This document shows positions 52,444 to 61,566 of a stretch of DNA of 64,000 bases, one piece after another. Below the pieces are notes generated by a model. That model made no database searches. It was not told the DNA's origin and was given only the letters and a program-made list of their open reading frames with translations. Location: NCBI RefSeq assembly GCF_003515065.1, contig NZ_QXGH01000042.1, forward strand, positions 1 to 64,000, written 5' to 3'. Source of the stretch: Nocardioides immobilis (GTDB lineage: Bacteria; Actinomycetota; Actinomycetes; Propionibacteriales; Nocardioidaceae). The position numbers and the translations under genes were made by a program. Each line of letters begins with the position of its first letter. Positions within the stretch are counted from its first letter, which is position 1.

Positions 52444-53274
52444 TCAGCCTGCCTTCAACGGGCAGGCACGGACATGGTGCACCTTGGCGGGACGAGGCAG
52501 TCGGACGAGTTCGCGGGATATCCGTCGCGCAGCGTCCGCAACCAGCGGCACGATCCGCTCGAGGGCGTCGCCGGCGTGCGTCACCAGGGAGATGGCGGCA
52601 ACCGGACCGTCGGCGCTGTGCAGAGCGGCGGCCACCGAAGCAAACCCCGGCACGCCGGCGCCGCGTTCGATAGCGACACCCTTCCGCTGCCGCACCCGAC
52701 CGAGTTCGGCGTGGAGATGGGCGTAGCCGTCGGCCACCGGAGTCGCTGCACGAACTCCGCCGGTGAGCTGCGCGTCGACCTGCTCCGGGTTCAGGCAGGC
52801 GAGCATGGCCAGCCCCAACGCCGTCTCCACGGCCGGGGCGCGGCCGCCTACACGGTTCGGCACGGCAAGGGCCTGTCGGCCCCCAAGCTTGTCCAGGAAG
52901 ACGACGTTCGCCCCCTCGAGCACGCCCAGTTGCGCTACGAGGCCGGTCGAGACCGTCAACTCCTGCAGCACCGGTGTCGCCGCGGTACGCAGGCGGCTCG
53001 AGTCTCCGGTAAGCCTGCCGAGGCCGCGGGCACGACTGCCGAGGCCGTAGCCCGCATCCGCCCGGCACGCCCAACCGAGCAAGATCATGTGCTCAAGGAT
53101 CCGGTGTGCCGATGAACGAGGCAGGCCCGTTCGGCGAGAGATCTCCTCGAGCGGTAGCCGACGCCCAGCGTGATCGAACAGGTCCAGTATCGCGGTGACC
53201 CGCTCCAACATTGAGGACGGAGCCATCGCTGGCTGCGCCGCTTCAACTCCATCATGAGTCAATGCCACTGACAT
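52444..53274 (-). CDS. IclR-family transcriptional regulator (paralog of the one at 24688)
   Basis: A 276-residue regulator. Winged helix: SSMLERVTAILDLFDHAGRR, LEEISRRTGLPRSSAHRILE. Effector domain: GLVAQLGVLEGANVVFLDKL, VETALGLAMLACL, GFASVAAALHSADGPVAAIS. Strong start: GGGAGG six bases before ATG 53274. The palindromic site at 53399-53413 lies 125 bases upstream. The 252-base region upstream (53275-53526) holds no gene. Very similar in wording to the IclR at 24688. Confidence 0.88.
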   Translation of the reverse strand: MSVALTHDGVEAAQPAMAPSSMLERVTAILDLFDHAGRRLPLEEISRRTGLPRSSAHRILEHMILLGWACRADAGYGLGSRARGLGRLTGDSSRLRTAATPVLQELTVSTGLVAQLGVLEGANVVFLDKLGGRQALAVPNRVGGRAPAVETALGLAMLACLNPEQVDAQLTGGVRAATPVADGYAHLHAELGRVRQRKGVAIERGAGVPGFASVAAALHSADGPVAAISLVTHAGDALERIVPLVADAARRISRELVRLPRPAKVHHVRACPLKAG

Positions 53275-53398
53275 CCCGCGCCTCCCGTGCCTGGCACTAG
53301 AAATGATTCTTGTGACGACGGTAACACCAGATTCGCAGTTTGTGACCCCCGCCGCTGAAATTGATTCCAGCCGATAGGAGCGCGAAGAGCGGCACTCT

Positions 53399-53413
53399 CA
53401 GACTATTAGTTTG
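53399..53413. promoter_or_regulatory. operator-like palindrome CAGACTATTAGTTTG
   Basis: Imperfect palindrome around one central base, with the same half-site pattern (AGACTA-n-TAGT) as the perfect site at 60108-60122 and the near-perfect site at 58803-58817. Lies upstream of the IclR gene. Confidence 0.5.
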
Positions 53414-53526
53414 TCCTTGCCGCCGATCACCGGATCCGCGTGAACGCCGAATGCCGCCGTTAGGTTGACCGCCTGCCAACTCGTAGCAGCACCCCTGAAG
53501 CTGGCAGGGCGATGCCCGCTGCATGC

Positions 53527-54180
53527 TCATGGGTGACGCACGTGCGGCGTCCATGCGTCCTCGTCCCGACCGGCCACCTGGGTGATCGCTTCCGCGATCG
53601 CCTCCGGCGAAAAGACGCCCTCGTCCTGGACCACGCCATCAACGGTGACCGAGGCCGCGCGGATGCCGTCACCGGCCAGACAAAGGTCGATACTCTGCAC
53701 CAGGTTGCGCAATCCCGCCTTCTGCACACCCAGGCTGGCGGCCACCACATTCGGGGCATCCGCCGCCACGCTGCCTGTCGCGGTGATCCGTGATCCTGCG
53801 CGCATCGTAGGTAGGGCCGCCTGGAGTGCGACGAGGAGGCCACCCACGCCGAACGAGACATCCGCGGCGAGCTCCTGTGGCGTCAGGGACAACGGACTCT
53901 TCGACCGCCACCAACTCGGATTGAAGTGGAGCAACTCGACCGAGCCCAGGGAGGCTGCCAGGTCCTGAACCGCCGCGGCTAGGGCATCGGAGTCGGCAAC
54001 GTCGGCAACCGCGGCGAATGCCGACCGGCCGACCTCGCCGATCCGGGCGACCAGTTCGTCCATCACACCGGTGTCAAGGCCGACGAGCCCGACGTCGTAG
54101 CCCTCCTCGGCCAGCCGTAGCGCGAGCGCGGCCCCGATCCGGGGACCGGCACCGACGACGATAGCTCCGCGGCTCTGCAT
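53527..54180 (-). CDS. SDR-fold protein lacking the catalytic Tyr
   Basis: A 217-residue Rossmann protein. It has VVGAGPRIGAALALRLAEEG at the start (a variant of TGxxxGxG), DVADSDALAAAV, and TATGSVAADAPNVVAASLGV with the Ser, but the YxxxK motif reads LGVQK: the Lys remains while the Tyr is Leu. Activity as a classical dehydrogenase is doubtful. ATG at 54180 with AGGGA seven bases upstream; the frame starts further up at 54234, overlapping the MFS stop. It follows the MFS and CoA-transferase genes on the same strand and may share their transcript. Confidence 0.7.
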   Translation of the reverse strand: MQSRGAIVVGAGPRIGAALALRLAEEGYDVGLVGLDTGVMDELVARIGEVGRSAFAAVADVADSDALAAAVQDLAASLGSVELLHFNPSWWRSKSPLSLTPQELAADVSFGVGGLLVALQAALPTMRAGSRITATGSVAADAPNVVAASLGVQKAGLRNLVQSIDLCLAGDGIRAASVTVDGVVQDEGVFSPEAIAEAITQVAGRDEDAWTPHVRHP

Positions 54181-54230
54181 AGTTGTTCCCTCTCCGATGG
54201 GTTGCACGTGGAATGATGTTGGACGGCCGC

Positions 54231-56219
54231 TCACGGATGTGCCGCGACAGGGCGCGATCCGCCGACGTGGAGTTCCAGAAACTTCGTCCCGCCCCAGACG
54301 TCCAGCGCCACCGAGGCCGTCGACTGACCGGCGGAGGCGGTGACGACGTACCGACCGTTCGGCGGGAGGGGGAGCTCGAAAGTCCCGTCACTCGCCGTGC
54401 GGATGGAATAGACGGCGTCGCCGGTCAGCAGCGTCACGACCACTAGCGCGTCCTCCGCAGGTCCCCGGTCCGGGCGGATGACTGCGCCCGAGACCATGAG
54501 GCGTTCGGGCAGCACGACAGAGCCGACATGCGTCTCATCGACCAGAACTATCCACAGCGAACGCGGTGTCCAGCCTTCGGCAGCGACGACCAGGAGATAC
54601 CGGCCAGGTCCTGCCACGGAGGCGGCGACCTCACCGGTGGAATCCACCTGCGCCCAGTCGACCTGAGTCCCCTCTGCATCCAGCACGGTGGCGACCGCGT
54701 TCTGCACCGGTCGCCCGCCGGAGGAGATCACCTGCCCCCGGACGAGGGCGCCGTTGGCAACGCGAACCAGATCGGACTGCTCCTCGCTGTCTCGCACGAG
54801 GCGGTAGAGCGGGATCGACAACAGGCAGGCCGCGCCGGCCAAGAGCGCCGAAAGGCCGAACAGTGCGATCAATGACCCGAACGTCGGGTAGTTGCCAACT
54901 GCGTGCGTTACGCCGAGGGAGGCCGCGGCGGCAGCTGTGGCGCTGGACGCTGAGGTCCCGATCGAGCGCATCAGTGTGTTGAGGCCGTTCGCCGCCGCCG
55001 ACTCGGTGGCCGGCACGAGGCGCATGATCAACGCCGGCATCGCGGCGTACGCGATCGAGGTGGAGCCGGCCACCAAGATCGACCCGAGCACGACCAGCCA
55101 GATTTCTTCACTCGCCACCATCCGGACGGCATACACAACAGACATCAGCCCGGTCCCCACGGTAAGGGTGATGCGCGGGTTCCACCGACGCATCATCCAG
55201 GCCGAGACCGGCGCGAGAAGGCCGAATGCCAGGGCATTGGGCGCCATCATCAAGCCCGCTTCCTGAACACTGAGCCCGAAACCGAAGCCCGAGTCCTCAG
55301 GCAGCTGCAACAGTTGAGTCGAGACCAGCATGTTGATGTACATCGCGAACCCGCTGAAGAACGCGATCGCATTGACCAGGAGAACCGGACGGCAGGCTGC
55401 GGTGCGGACGTCCACCACGGGATTGCGCACCCGCAGTTCGAGTGGCACCCAAACAGCAAACATGATGCAGGCGAACACCACCAATCCCAGGGTGCGTCCA
55501 GACAACCACCCCCAGTGGCTACCCTTGGACAGCGCGATCAGCGCGGCAGACAAAGCCGCCGAAAGCAACGCCGCACCCTTGATGTCGAAGACACCGCCGG
55601 TCCGGATCGGGGACTCCTCGAGCACCCGTGCCACGACCGCGAAGGTGAGCAAACTGGCGGCACCGGTCAGCCAGAAGATCGAGTGCCAGTCGAGGTGCTC
55701 GACGATCAGGCCGCAGACCGGCAGTCCGACCCCTGCGCCGATCGCCATGGTGGCGCTCATCAATGCAATGCCGAGGGGGACCTTCTCCTTGGGGAGCTCG
55801 TCGCGCATCATCGCGATCCCGACCGGGATCGCAGCCATGCCGACGCCCTCCAACGCACGAGCCAAGATCAGGAGGCCGAGGTCCTCGCCCACGGCGCCCA
55901 CAGCGGAGCCAATCACCATGGCGCCAAGCGCCACGAGGATCATCCGCTTCTTGCCGAACATGTCGGCGAGGCGGGACAAGATTGGGGTAGCCACCGCGCC
56001 GCTCAACAACGTTGCCGTGACCAGCCAGGATGCGCTGGACGAATCGGTTTTCAGCAACTGGGGCAACTCTGGTAGCAGCGGGATGACGATACTGGACTGC
56101 AGTGAGACGACGATCCCGGTCGAGGCGAGTACCCCGATGACCAAGTTCGAGGACCGCCTCGAACGCGTCTCGGGTCCCCGCGGCGGGCTCGCCCGCTCGT
56201 CGCGGCCGACCAGCGACAT
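54231..56219 (-). CDS. MFS transporter (DHA2-like) with C-terminal carboxypeptidase-regulatory-like repeats
   Basis: A 662-residue protein. Residues 25-480 form a 14-helix-like drug/H+ antiporter core: VIPLLPELPQLLKTDSSSAS, motif A RLADMFGKKRM, ALEGVGMAAIPVGIAMM, MFAVWVPLELRVRNPV, FGLLAPVSAWMMRR. The last 160 residues are not membrane sequence but two beta-sandwich-like repeats: VRGQVISSGGRPVQNAVATV to RYLLVVAAEGWTPRSLWIVL, and VSGAVIRPDRGPAEDALVVV to RYVVTASAGQSTASVALDVW. This arrangement (motif V.G.V...G.P...A.V..) is that of transthyretin-like/CarboxypepD_reg domains. ATG 56219, three bases after the CoA-transferase stop. Possibly exports or imports steroid-type molecules. Confidence 0.85.
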   Translation of the reverse strand: MSLVGRDERASPPRGPETRSRRSSNLVIGVLASTGIVVSLQSSIVIPLLPELPQLLKTDSSSASWLVTATLLSGAVATPILSRLADMFGKKRMILVALGAMVIGSAVGAVGEDLGLLILARALEGVGMAAIPVGIAMMRDELPKEKVPLGIALMSATMAIGAGVGLPVCGLIVEHLDWHSIFWLTGAASLLTFAVVARVLEESPIRTGGVFDIKGAALLSAALSAALIALSKGSHWGWLSGRTLGLVVFACIMFAVWVPLELRVRNPVVDVRTAACRPVLLVNAIAFFSGFAMYINMLVSTQLLQLPEDSGFGFGLSVQEAGLMMAPNALAFGLLAPVSAWMMRRWNPRITLTVGTGLMSVVYAVRMVASEEIWLVVLGSILVAGSTSIAYAAMPALIMRLVPATESAAANGLNTLMRSIGTSASSATAAAAASLGVTHAVGNYPTFGSLIALFGLSALLAGAACLLSIPLYRLVRDSEEQSDLVRVANGALVRGQVISSGGRPVQNAVATVLDAEGTQVDWAQVDSTGEVAASVAGPGRYLLVVAAEGWTPRSLWIVLVDETHVGSVVLPERLMVSGAVIRPDRGPAEDALVVVTLLTGDAVYSIRTASDGTFELPLPPNGRYVVTASAGQSTASVALDVWGGTKFLELHVGGSRPVAAHP

Positions 56220-56222
56220 CCC

Positions 56223-58784
56223 TCAGACCACGCCCTCGTCCTGCAGTCGCTTGATCTGCGAAGTCGAGTAGCCGAGCAGCTCGCCAAGCACCCACTCGTT
56301 GTCCTCGCCGTAGCAGGGCGCGCCGCGGTCAATGGCCCCGCCGATATGCGTCGGTGTCTTGGTCATCGTCCCGGGGACCTCGGCAATCGGCCAGGTGCCG
56401 ATCTTGGTGCCCGTCACCTCGGTCAGCCAGTTCAGGTCCGCCAGCTGCGGGTCTACGTCACACCGGTCCTCAGCGGTCTGACACACGCCGGCAGCCACCC
56501 CCGCCGCCTGCAGCCGACGCATTAGCTCGTAGCGATCGTGCTCACGCGTCCAGGAGGTGAGCGCGGCGTCCAACGCTTCCTGGTGGGTGATCCGGTCCTC
56601 TAAGGTCGCGAAACGCGGGTCGGCCAGCCACCCGGGTCGCTCGGCGACTGCCGTGAGGTTCTTCCAGTCCTCCTCGGCGAAGCAGCTCACCGCAAGCCAC
56701 CGGTCAGTACCTGCGCAGGGGTAGATCCCATGCGGCGCTGCAGGCTTGCACGGCGATCGGTTGCCGGTCCGCTCCCAGCTAGTGCCGATCGCGGAGTGAG
56801 CGAGGATGGGAACACCGGCCAGGAAGATCCCGGTCTCGGTCTGAGAGGCGTCGATCCACTGGCCCCGACCGGTCCGGTCGCGATGAAGGATCGCCGACAT
56901 CATCGCCACCGAGAAGCTGTAGGCGCCGATCCAATCAAGGTAGGAGTATCCCCATCCGGCCGGCATCGCTGGCTCGGGGAGGCCGGACATCTCCGACATC
57001 CCGGAAAGCGCAGCGGCAACCGGTCCGACCGCCCGGAACCGCCCGTAGGTACCCGTTGTGCCCATCCCGGACTGCTGGGCGTAGATGATGTCCGGCTTGA
57101 TGGCCCGGAGTTCGTTATAGCCCAGACCCCACCGATCCATGACCCCCGGTGAGAAACCCTCGGCCACGATGTCGGAGATCGCGACCAACTTGCGGGCGAT
57201 CTCGAGGCCGTCGGGATGGCGAACGTTCAGAGACATTCCCCGCTTGCCAGCATTCTTGTTGTTGAACTGTCCGCCCATGTCGCTGTCGGTTACTCCCTCG
57301 AGCGGCCCGGTGGCCTTGCGCCGAGCCTGGCGCCCACCGACGGGGGCCATCGCACCGAGCCGGGTATCGGGAGCAGCGGCCCACTCGACCTTGATGCACT
57401 CCGCGCCCAGCGCCGAGAGGAATCGCGTGCCACCGGCCGAGGCAAGGAACCATGTGAAGTCCAGGATCCGGATCCCATCAAGCGCCATCGGCTTTCCGTG
57501 AACCGAGGACCGCCCGCGGTGCCAGGACGTCACCGGCGGAACCACATCACGGATCTCGAGGAACGGCTCGATAGCTCCGGCGTCCTCGTTGAGCAGCGGC
57601 GCGCGCCGACCAACCTCCCAGGAGGTCTCGGTGGAGAGCCACTTGCTCGCGACATAGGTGAACGAGCAGTCGAGCTCGGGGTGCTCCACCTCCGCAAAGG
57701 TCTGCCGCTCGACCCAGTGCGGATCACGCAGGTTCTCCTCCGGCTTTCGCAGCGGAACGCAGACGACGCCAGCGGCCTGGGCCTCCTGCCATGGAGCGGT
57801 CTCGTAGGTGAAGCGGCGGAACAGCCTCTGCGTCACCTCGATCAGGTGATTCACGTCCTCTGTGGAGGCCTCGCTGCCCGGGATCGCGCGGCCTTGTCCT
57901 TTCCCGGTCTCAGCGCTGCGGACCAAGTCAGCGGCCATGCCGTACTTCTCTAGGAAGCCGATCAGGTTGGACCGGTCGTCGCGCGCGATGAGGATGATGA
58001 TGAACCAGCGGCCATCCTTGGTGTGCAGCAGGTTGGTGCCCGTGGTGAGCCGCTCACCGGCGTGGAAGTTGGTCTGCCGATTCAACGTCGCGTGCCGCAT
58101 CACCCAGTTCATCAGGTCCAGCTCGGTGTTCTTCGCGACCGCCTCGTGGACCGAACACGAAACCACCTGCCCGACACCGGACTGCTGGCGGTAGACCAGA
58201 GCGCCCATGATGGAAATGAGCAACTGCTCGCTCGCGATGTGGTAGGCGTGCCAGAGTTGGGGCGCGACCGGCGGCAGATCATAGGTGCCGTCCGGTTGAG
58301 GTGAGTATCCGCAGTTCATCACCGGCCCCCCGAGGGCCAAGTGCACCAGGTCAGAGCCCTTGTAGTCGCACCACGGTCCGGCCTCGCCGAATGGTGTCAT
58401 CCGCGCGATAATCAGGCGCGGGAAGTCGCGGGCCAACGTCTCGGTGTCGATACCGAAGCGTCGGCGTTCACTCTGTTCCGCGGGCAGACTGGAGTCGAGG
58501 AAAACGTCAGCGTTGGCCAACATCTCACGCAGCGCAGCCGCGCCGGAGTCACTACCCAGTTCCAGCGCCACCGAGCGCTTGCCGCGGTTGTAGTTCCAGA
58601 AGTGCAGAGACCTTTCCGGATCGGGCTCGTCCAGGAAGGGGCCGATCCGACGGCTCGGGCTACCGTCGGGCGGCTCAACCTTGACCACCTCGGCACCCAG
58701 CCCGGCGAGAACGAGCCCGCAGTACTCGGCCTGCTCGTCGGCGTACTCCACCACCCGAACATCCGCGAGATTCGCTGCCTTCAT
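56223..58784 (-). CDS. tandem CaiB/BaiF (family III) CoA-transferase
   Basis: An 853-residue protein of two family III CoA-transferase domains joined in one chain. First domain, residues 5-400 (VVEYADEQAEYCGLVLAGLG, RFGIDTETLARDFPRLIIAR, YKGSDLVHLALGGPVMNCGY). Second, residues 430-850 (GIRILDFTWFLASAGGTRFL, NNKNAGKRGMSLNVRHPDGL, VVAISDIVAEGFSPGVMDRW-like segment, PDIIYAQQSGMGTTGTYGRF). Each domain normally makes an interlocked dimer; the fusion would be a single-chain version. It probably makes the CoA ester of a carboxylic acid such as a bile-acid or steroid side chain. First gene before the MFS. A GGTACTACTAGTCTC site lies 18 bases upstream of the start. Confidence 0.85.
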   Translation of the reverse strand: MKAANLADVRVVEYADEQAEYCGLVLAGLGAEVVKVEPPDGSPSRRIGPFLDEPDPERSLHFWNYNRGKRSVALELGSDSGAAALREMLANADVFLDSSLPAEQSERRRFGIDTETLARDFPRLIIARMTPFGEAGPWCDYKGSDLVHLALGGPVMNCGYSPQPDGTYDLPPVAPQLWHAYHIASEQLLISIMGALVYRQQSGVGQVVSCSVHEAVAKNTELDLMNWVMRHATLNRQTNFHAGERLTTGTNLLHTKDGRWFIIILIARDDRSNLIGFLEKYGMAADLVRSAETGKGQGRAIPGSEASTEDVNHLIEVTQRLFRRFTYETAPWQEAQAAGVVCVPLRKPEENLRDPHWVERQTFAEVEHPELDCSFTYVASKWLSTETSWEVGRRAPLLNEDAGAIEPFLEIRDVVPPVTSWHRGRSSVHGKPMALDGIRILDFTWFLASAGGTRFLSALGAECIKVEWAAAPDTRLGAMAPVGGRQARRKATGPLEGVTDSDMGGQFNNKNAGKRGMSLNVRHPDGLEIARKLVAISDIVAEGFSPGVMDRWGLGYNELRAIKPDIIYAQQSGMGTTGTYGRFRAVGPVAAALSGMSEMSGLPEPAMPAGWGYSYLDWIGAYSFSVAMMSAILHRDRTGRGQWIDASQTETGIFLAGVPILAHSAIGTSWERTGNRSPCKPAAPHGIYPCAGTDRWLAVSCFAEEDWKNLTAVAERPGWLADPRFATLEDRITHQEALDAALTSWTREHDRYELMRRLQAAGVAAGVCQTAEDRCDVDPQLADLNWLTEVTGTKIGTWPIAEVPGTMTKTPTHIGGAIDRGAPCYGEDNEWVLGELLGYSTSQIKRLQDEGVV

Positions 58785-58802
58785 GGCTGCGACACTAGGT
58801 CT

Positions 58803-58817
58803 GGTACTACTAGTCTC
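58803..58817. promoter_or_regulatory. operator-like palindrome GGTACTACTAGTCTC
   Basis: Half-site TAGTCTC identical to the perfect site at 60108-60122, the left half GGTACTA differing in two bases. It is 18 bases upstream of the CoA-transferase start, a position where a bound protein would block transcription. Confidence 0.55.
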
Positions 58818-58866
58818 GACACTCGGATACCACTCACCGGATACCCGGCATCGACAGGATGTGTCG

Positions 58867-59246
58867 TGAACGAGCCCTCATCACGCTGCCGCGGATAATC
58901 GCGCTCGTCCGTCGGTGCTCCGACGTGACCCCCGCCGAGTTCAAGGCGTACTAAGAGACCCATCACGCGCCCTTGATCCCGCGTCATTTCGGCGACCTGT
59001 TCGCCAATTACACCCGCAATGACGCCCAGGTCGATAAGCCCGCCACCGCCAAACGGCGCCCCCGGGGGGACGAGTCACGACGGTGATTGAGTTCAGAAGC
59101 GCTGCGGCACTGGCCGAGATGCTGATGCGCGCGGCGCAGACGCCATCACTGACAGGAGATCACAGAAGACGCGGAGCGGTTCATGGACCGCGTCGCGACC
59201 CACATCATCGTCACCCGGGAAGCCAGCAGCAGCGTTGTCAGCTGAG
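58867..59246 (+). pseudogene. EthD-domain protein remnant, frameshifted
   Basis: Readable in three plus frames in order: LVRRCSDVTPAEFKAY, then a TAA, ETHHAPLIPRHFGDLFANYT; AALAEMLMRAAQTPSL near 59101; EDAERFMDRVATHIIVTREA near 59168. This is the pattern of a small EthD-family protein of about 115 residues. The stop and two frameshifts make it nonfunctional. It lies between the CoA-transferase and SnoaL-like genes and points opposite to them. Confidence 0.6.
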
Positions 59247-59285
59247 CGTCTCGGCGCCCGCCTGGCCGCCCTGGGGGACGACACC

Positions 59286-59720
59286 CTAGGGCCGGACGAG
59301 TTGGCGGCGCGCGATCAGCCACTCACCGTCCACGAGGACGAACCGGTCCCGGTAGATGCCTTGGGCCCTCAGCGCCGGATCGCCTCCTGCTCCGGTGTAG
59401 AAGTGCCAATAAGTGGTCGCGGTCGACTCGTTCCGACCAGGCATCACCGAGATGTTAGTGATCACATGGAAGGTGCCCGTCCCTGGCCCCTGGATCGCGG
59501 CATCCCGACGCTCCCGAGCACCGATCACCGCGCCCTCGCGCCCGCGCCGGACCTGCGCCGGCAGGCCGACCACCGGCATGTCCGGCATCTCCCAGACGAA
59601 ATCCTCGGTCAGCAGCGCGGCGTACTCCTCCAGCGTGCCGAGGTCGGCGGCATGCGTCAGCCGGGCGAGTACGTCGGAGACCGCGACGATAATCGCGGCT
59701 CGCTCCTGAAAGTCCAACAC
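59286..59720 (-). CDS. SnoaL/NTF2-like protein
   Basis: A 144-residue cone-shaped NTF2-like protein: AAIIVAVSDVLARLTHAADL, EYAALLTEDFVWEMPDMPVV, THVITNISV-like GTFHVITNISVMPGRNESTA, TYWHFYTG, YRDRFVLVDGEWLIARRQLV. Such proteins act as small isomerases or hydratases, or bind steroids. GTG start at 59720 with AGGA five bases upstream. Divergent from the PadR gene across a 471-base gap. Confidence 0.8.
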   Translation of the reverse strand: MLDFQERAAIIVAVSDVLARLTHAADLGTLEEYAALLTEDFVWEMPDMPVVGLPAQVRRGREGAVIGARERRDAAIQGPGTGTFHVITNISVMPGRNESTATTYWHFYTGAGGDPALRAQGIYRDRFVLVDGEWLIARRQLVRP

Positions 59721-60191
59721 CCCATCCTTTCGCCACGATCGTCCAGCGCAGCGGACAGCGACCGACGGATCGAGCTCTGACTATCCAAGACCATCCGGCG
59801 GTGAGGTTCGCCCAGGTTCCCGCTCATCGAGAGAAGATCTAGTTCCGGTCATCGGACGCAGCGGATCCCGATGCCGCGCGCGGGTGATGGGCATAGCGGC
59901 CACGTGCCGCCCCGTAGCGGCGCTGTCAGACCGAGGAAGCTCACCCACGTACACGCAAGAGCGAGCAAGCCGCACGGCGTTCTCACGCCCACAGCCGCCC
60001 GCGGTCCGTCCACGCCGTCGATCTCCACCGGTCCCTTCCGCCGGTGAAGTTCGCACCCCTCGTGCCCTTCTGTTCCGTCGCTCTTCGCCGTCCCCACCCG
60101 GACCGGCGAGACTAATAGTCTCAGAGCAAATCGTCGTGGCGCCGGGTTCGCCGCTCTCAACGCTGATCACGCGCCCGAGTAGTCTGCACCC
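59721..60191. promoter_or_regulatory. divergent promoter region between SnoaL-like and PadR genes
   Basis: 471 bases. Near its right end, a perfect 15-base palindrome (60108-60122) and a further half-site TAGTCTG (60180-60186) just before the PadR start. Short frames are not gene-like. Confidence 0.45.
60108..60122. promoter_or_regulatory. perfect palindrome GAGACTAATAGTCTC
   Basis: Seven-base perfect arms around one A. It lies 70 bases before the PadR-family start and shares its half-sites with 58803-58817 and 53399-53413. Most likely an autoregulatory operator, although the common PadR site (ATGT...ACAT) is different. Confidence 0.65.
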
Positions 60192-60989
60192 ATGGCCGCT
60201 GATAAGCAGGCTGGGCGTCCAGTCGGCGCCCGTCGCGCCCGACAGACGGCAGTCGCATCGGCCAACGGGAAGGTCGACCGCCTTCCTCTCACGGGCTACG
60301 CGACCCTAGGCCTGCTCTCCACGACCGAGGGGTCCGCTGCCGTGGAGCTGCAGGAACGCGCACATCAGCAGATTCGGCACTTCTACTGGGCGCCCGCATT
60401 GAGCCACATCCGACGCGAACTCAATCGACTCGACGACCTCGGATACGTCGACGCGGAGGTCGTGCACCGGGGACGAGTGCAGCGGACGCTCCGCTACACA
60501 CTCACGGCGAAGGGCGCCGACGCGCTGGCCGAATGGGCGGAACGCCCAGAAGCCGAACCGCTGGTGGTCAAGAACGCGGTGATCCTGCGAATGTGGCTCG
60601 GCCGCCGGGCAAACGACTCACCGGCCGTCCTGCAATCGCTCGAGGACCACATCGAATCCATCGCCGCCGAACTAGATGACCTCAGGGAGCAGATGGAAGG
60701 GTTGGACCGGCGGTTCAAAGACAGGTTGCTCGCCTTGGAGGCCTACGACCCCGACGAGGCCGGCGATCTCCGGATTCTGACCGGCCGGACGGCCTGGCAC
60801 CGGGCAGTGATGCGCTATTGCCGCCGGAACTACGAAAACGAGCTCGCCAATTCGCGCGAGCTGTTCAAGGAGCTCAAGCGACTGTCCACCGCCGATGCGC
60901 AATCGATCACCGGCCACGGATCTGCACCCGATCGCACAGAGTTGGCCGAGGCAGACGCCGTCCCACCGTCAACCTCGACCTCTACTTGA
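60192..60989 (+). CDS. PadR-family transcriptional regulator
   Basis: A 265-residue regulator with the PadR winged helix at residues 35-115 (PLTGYATLGLLSTTEGSAAV, FYWAPALSHIRRELNRLDDL, YVDAEVVHRGRVQRTLRYTL, TAKGADALAEW) and a long C-terminal helical part (LEDHIESIAAELDDLREQME) typical of the subgroup with a dimerising helix. ATG at 60192 without an obvious ribosome site, so translation could be leaderless. The long N-terminus is basic. Likely controls the divergent catabolic genes. Confidence 0.85.
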   Translation: MAADKQAGRPVGARRARQTAVASANGKVDRLPLTGYATLGLLSTTEGSAAVELQERAHQQIRHFYWAPALSHIRRELNRLDDLGYVDAEVVHRGRVQRTLRYTLTAKGADALAEWAERPEAEPLVVKNAVILRMWLGRRANDSPAVLQSLEDHIESIAAELDDLREQMEGLDRRFKDRLLALEAYDPDEAGDLRILTGRTAWHRAVMRYCRRNYENELANSRELFKELKRLSTADAQSITGHGSAPDRTELAEADAVPPSTSTST

Positions 60990-61566
60990 CCCGTGACGAA
61001 GGTCGCGCGTTCGTGCGGGAAAGCTGACTGTCCTCGCGATGTCTACCGCCCCCGACCGAACCCTCCGCGGCGAAAACGCGCATCGCCCGACCTTGAGCGC
61101 TCGCTGTCCACGCCTGGAGGAGATCAGCCGGACCAGTGGTGCCGTTGCTCGACATCCCGGCCCGATATCGTTGAAGCACGCCCAGTCGCAACCCTCCCCC
61201 GGCGGCGAAGGCCCGGAGCAGCTTCCCGATCAGGCTTGGTGCCTGCCGACTTCCCACAAGCACTGGGATCGGGTTGTTGCAACGGCTCACATCGACCCGT
61301 CGTTGCCTGGAACACTCGCAAGCGGGCAGAGCGACGGTGACCAGATTGACCTGGTCGATGGGCGATCGGACGAGCGATTCGGGCGCCCCTGGGGGTACGC
61401 GATAAGGTCGCGGCAACCACCGGCGATAGCCCCCAGCCCGCCCGAGGTCTCGGAGACTCGAGGTCATATTCGCGCGGAGGCGGCCAGGTCTCCGGCTCGA
61501 CCGAGCGTGAGATCGCGCCTGTTGCGTCCCAGTAATCTTCAGGCGTCGCCAGCAGGGCAGTTCAGG
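60990..61566. other. gap without a recognised gene
   Basis: Between the convergent PadR and DUF35 genes. A minus-strand frame (60982-61467) and a plus-strand frame are open, but low-complexity and Arg/Pro-rich, with no starts or domains. I see no terminator hairpin with confidence. Confidence 0.35.

Noticed and set aside
52355..53074. Extension of the TetR gene to 451 residues
   Set aside because: The extra part is read in another frame of the IclR gene and has no domain.
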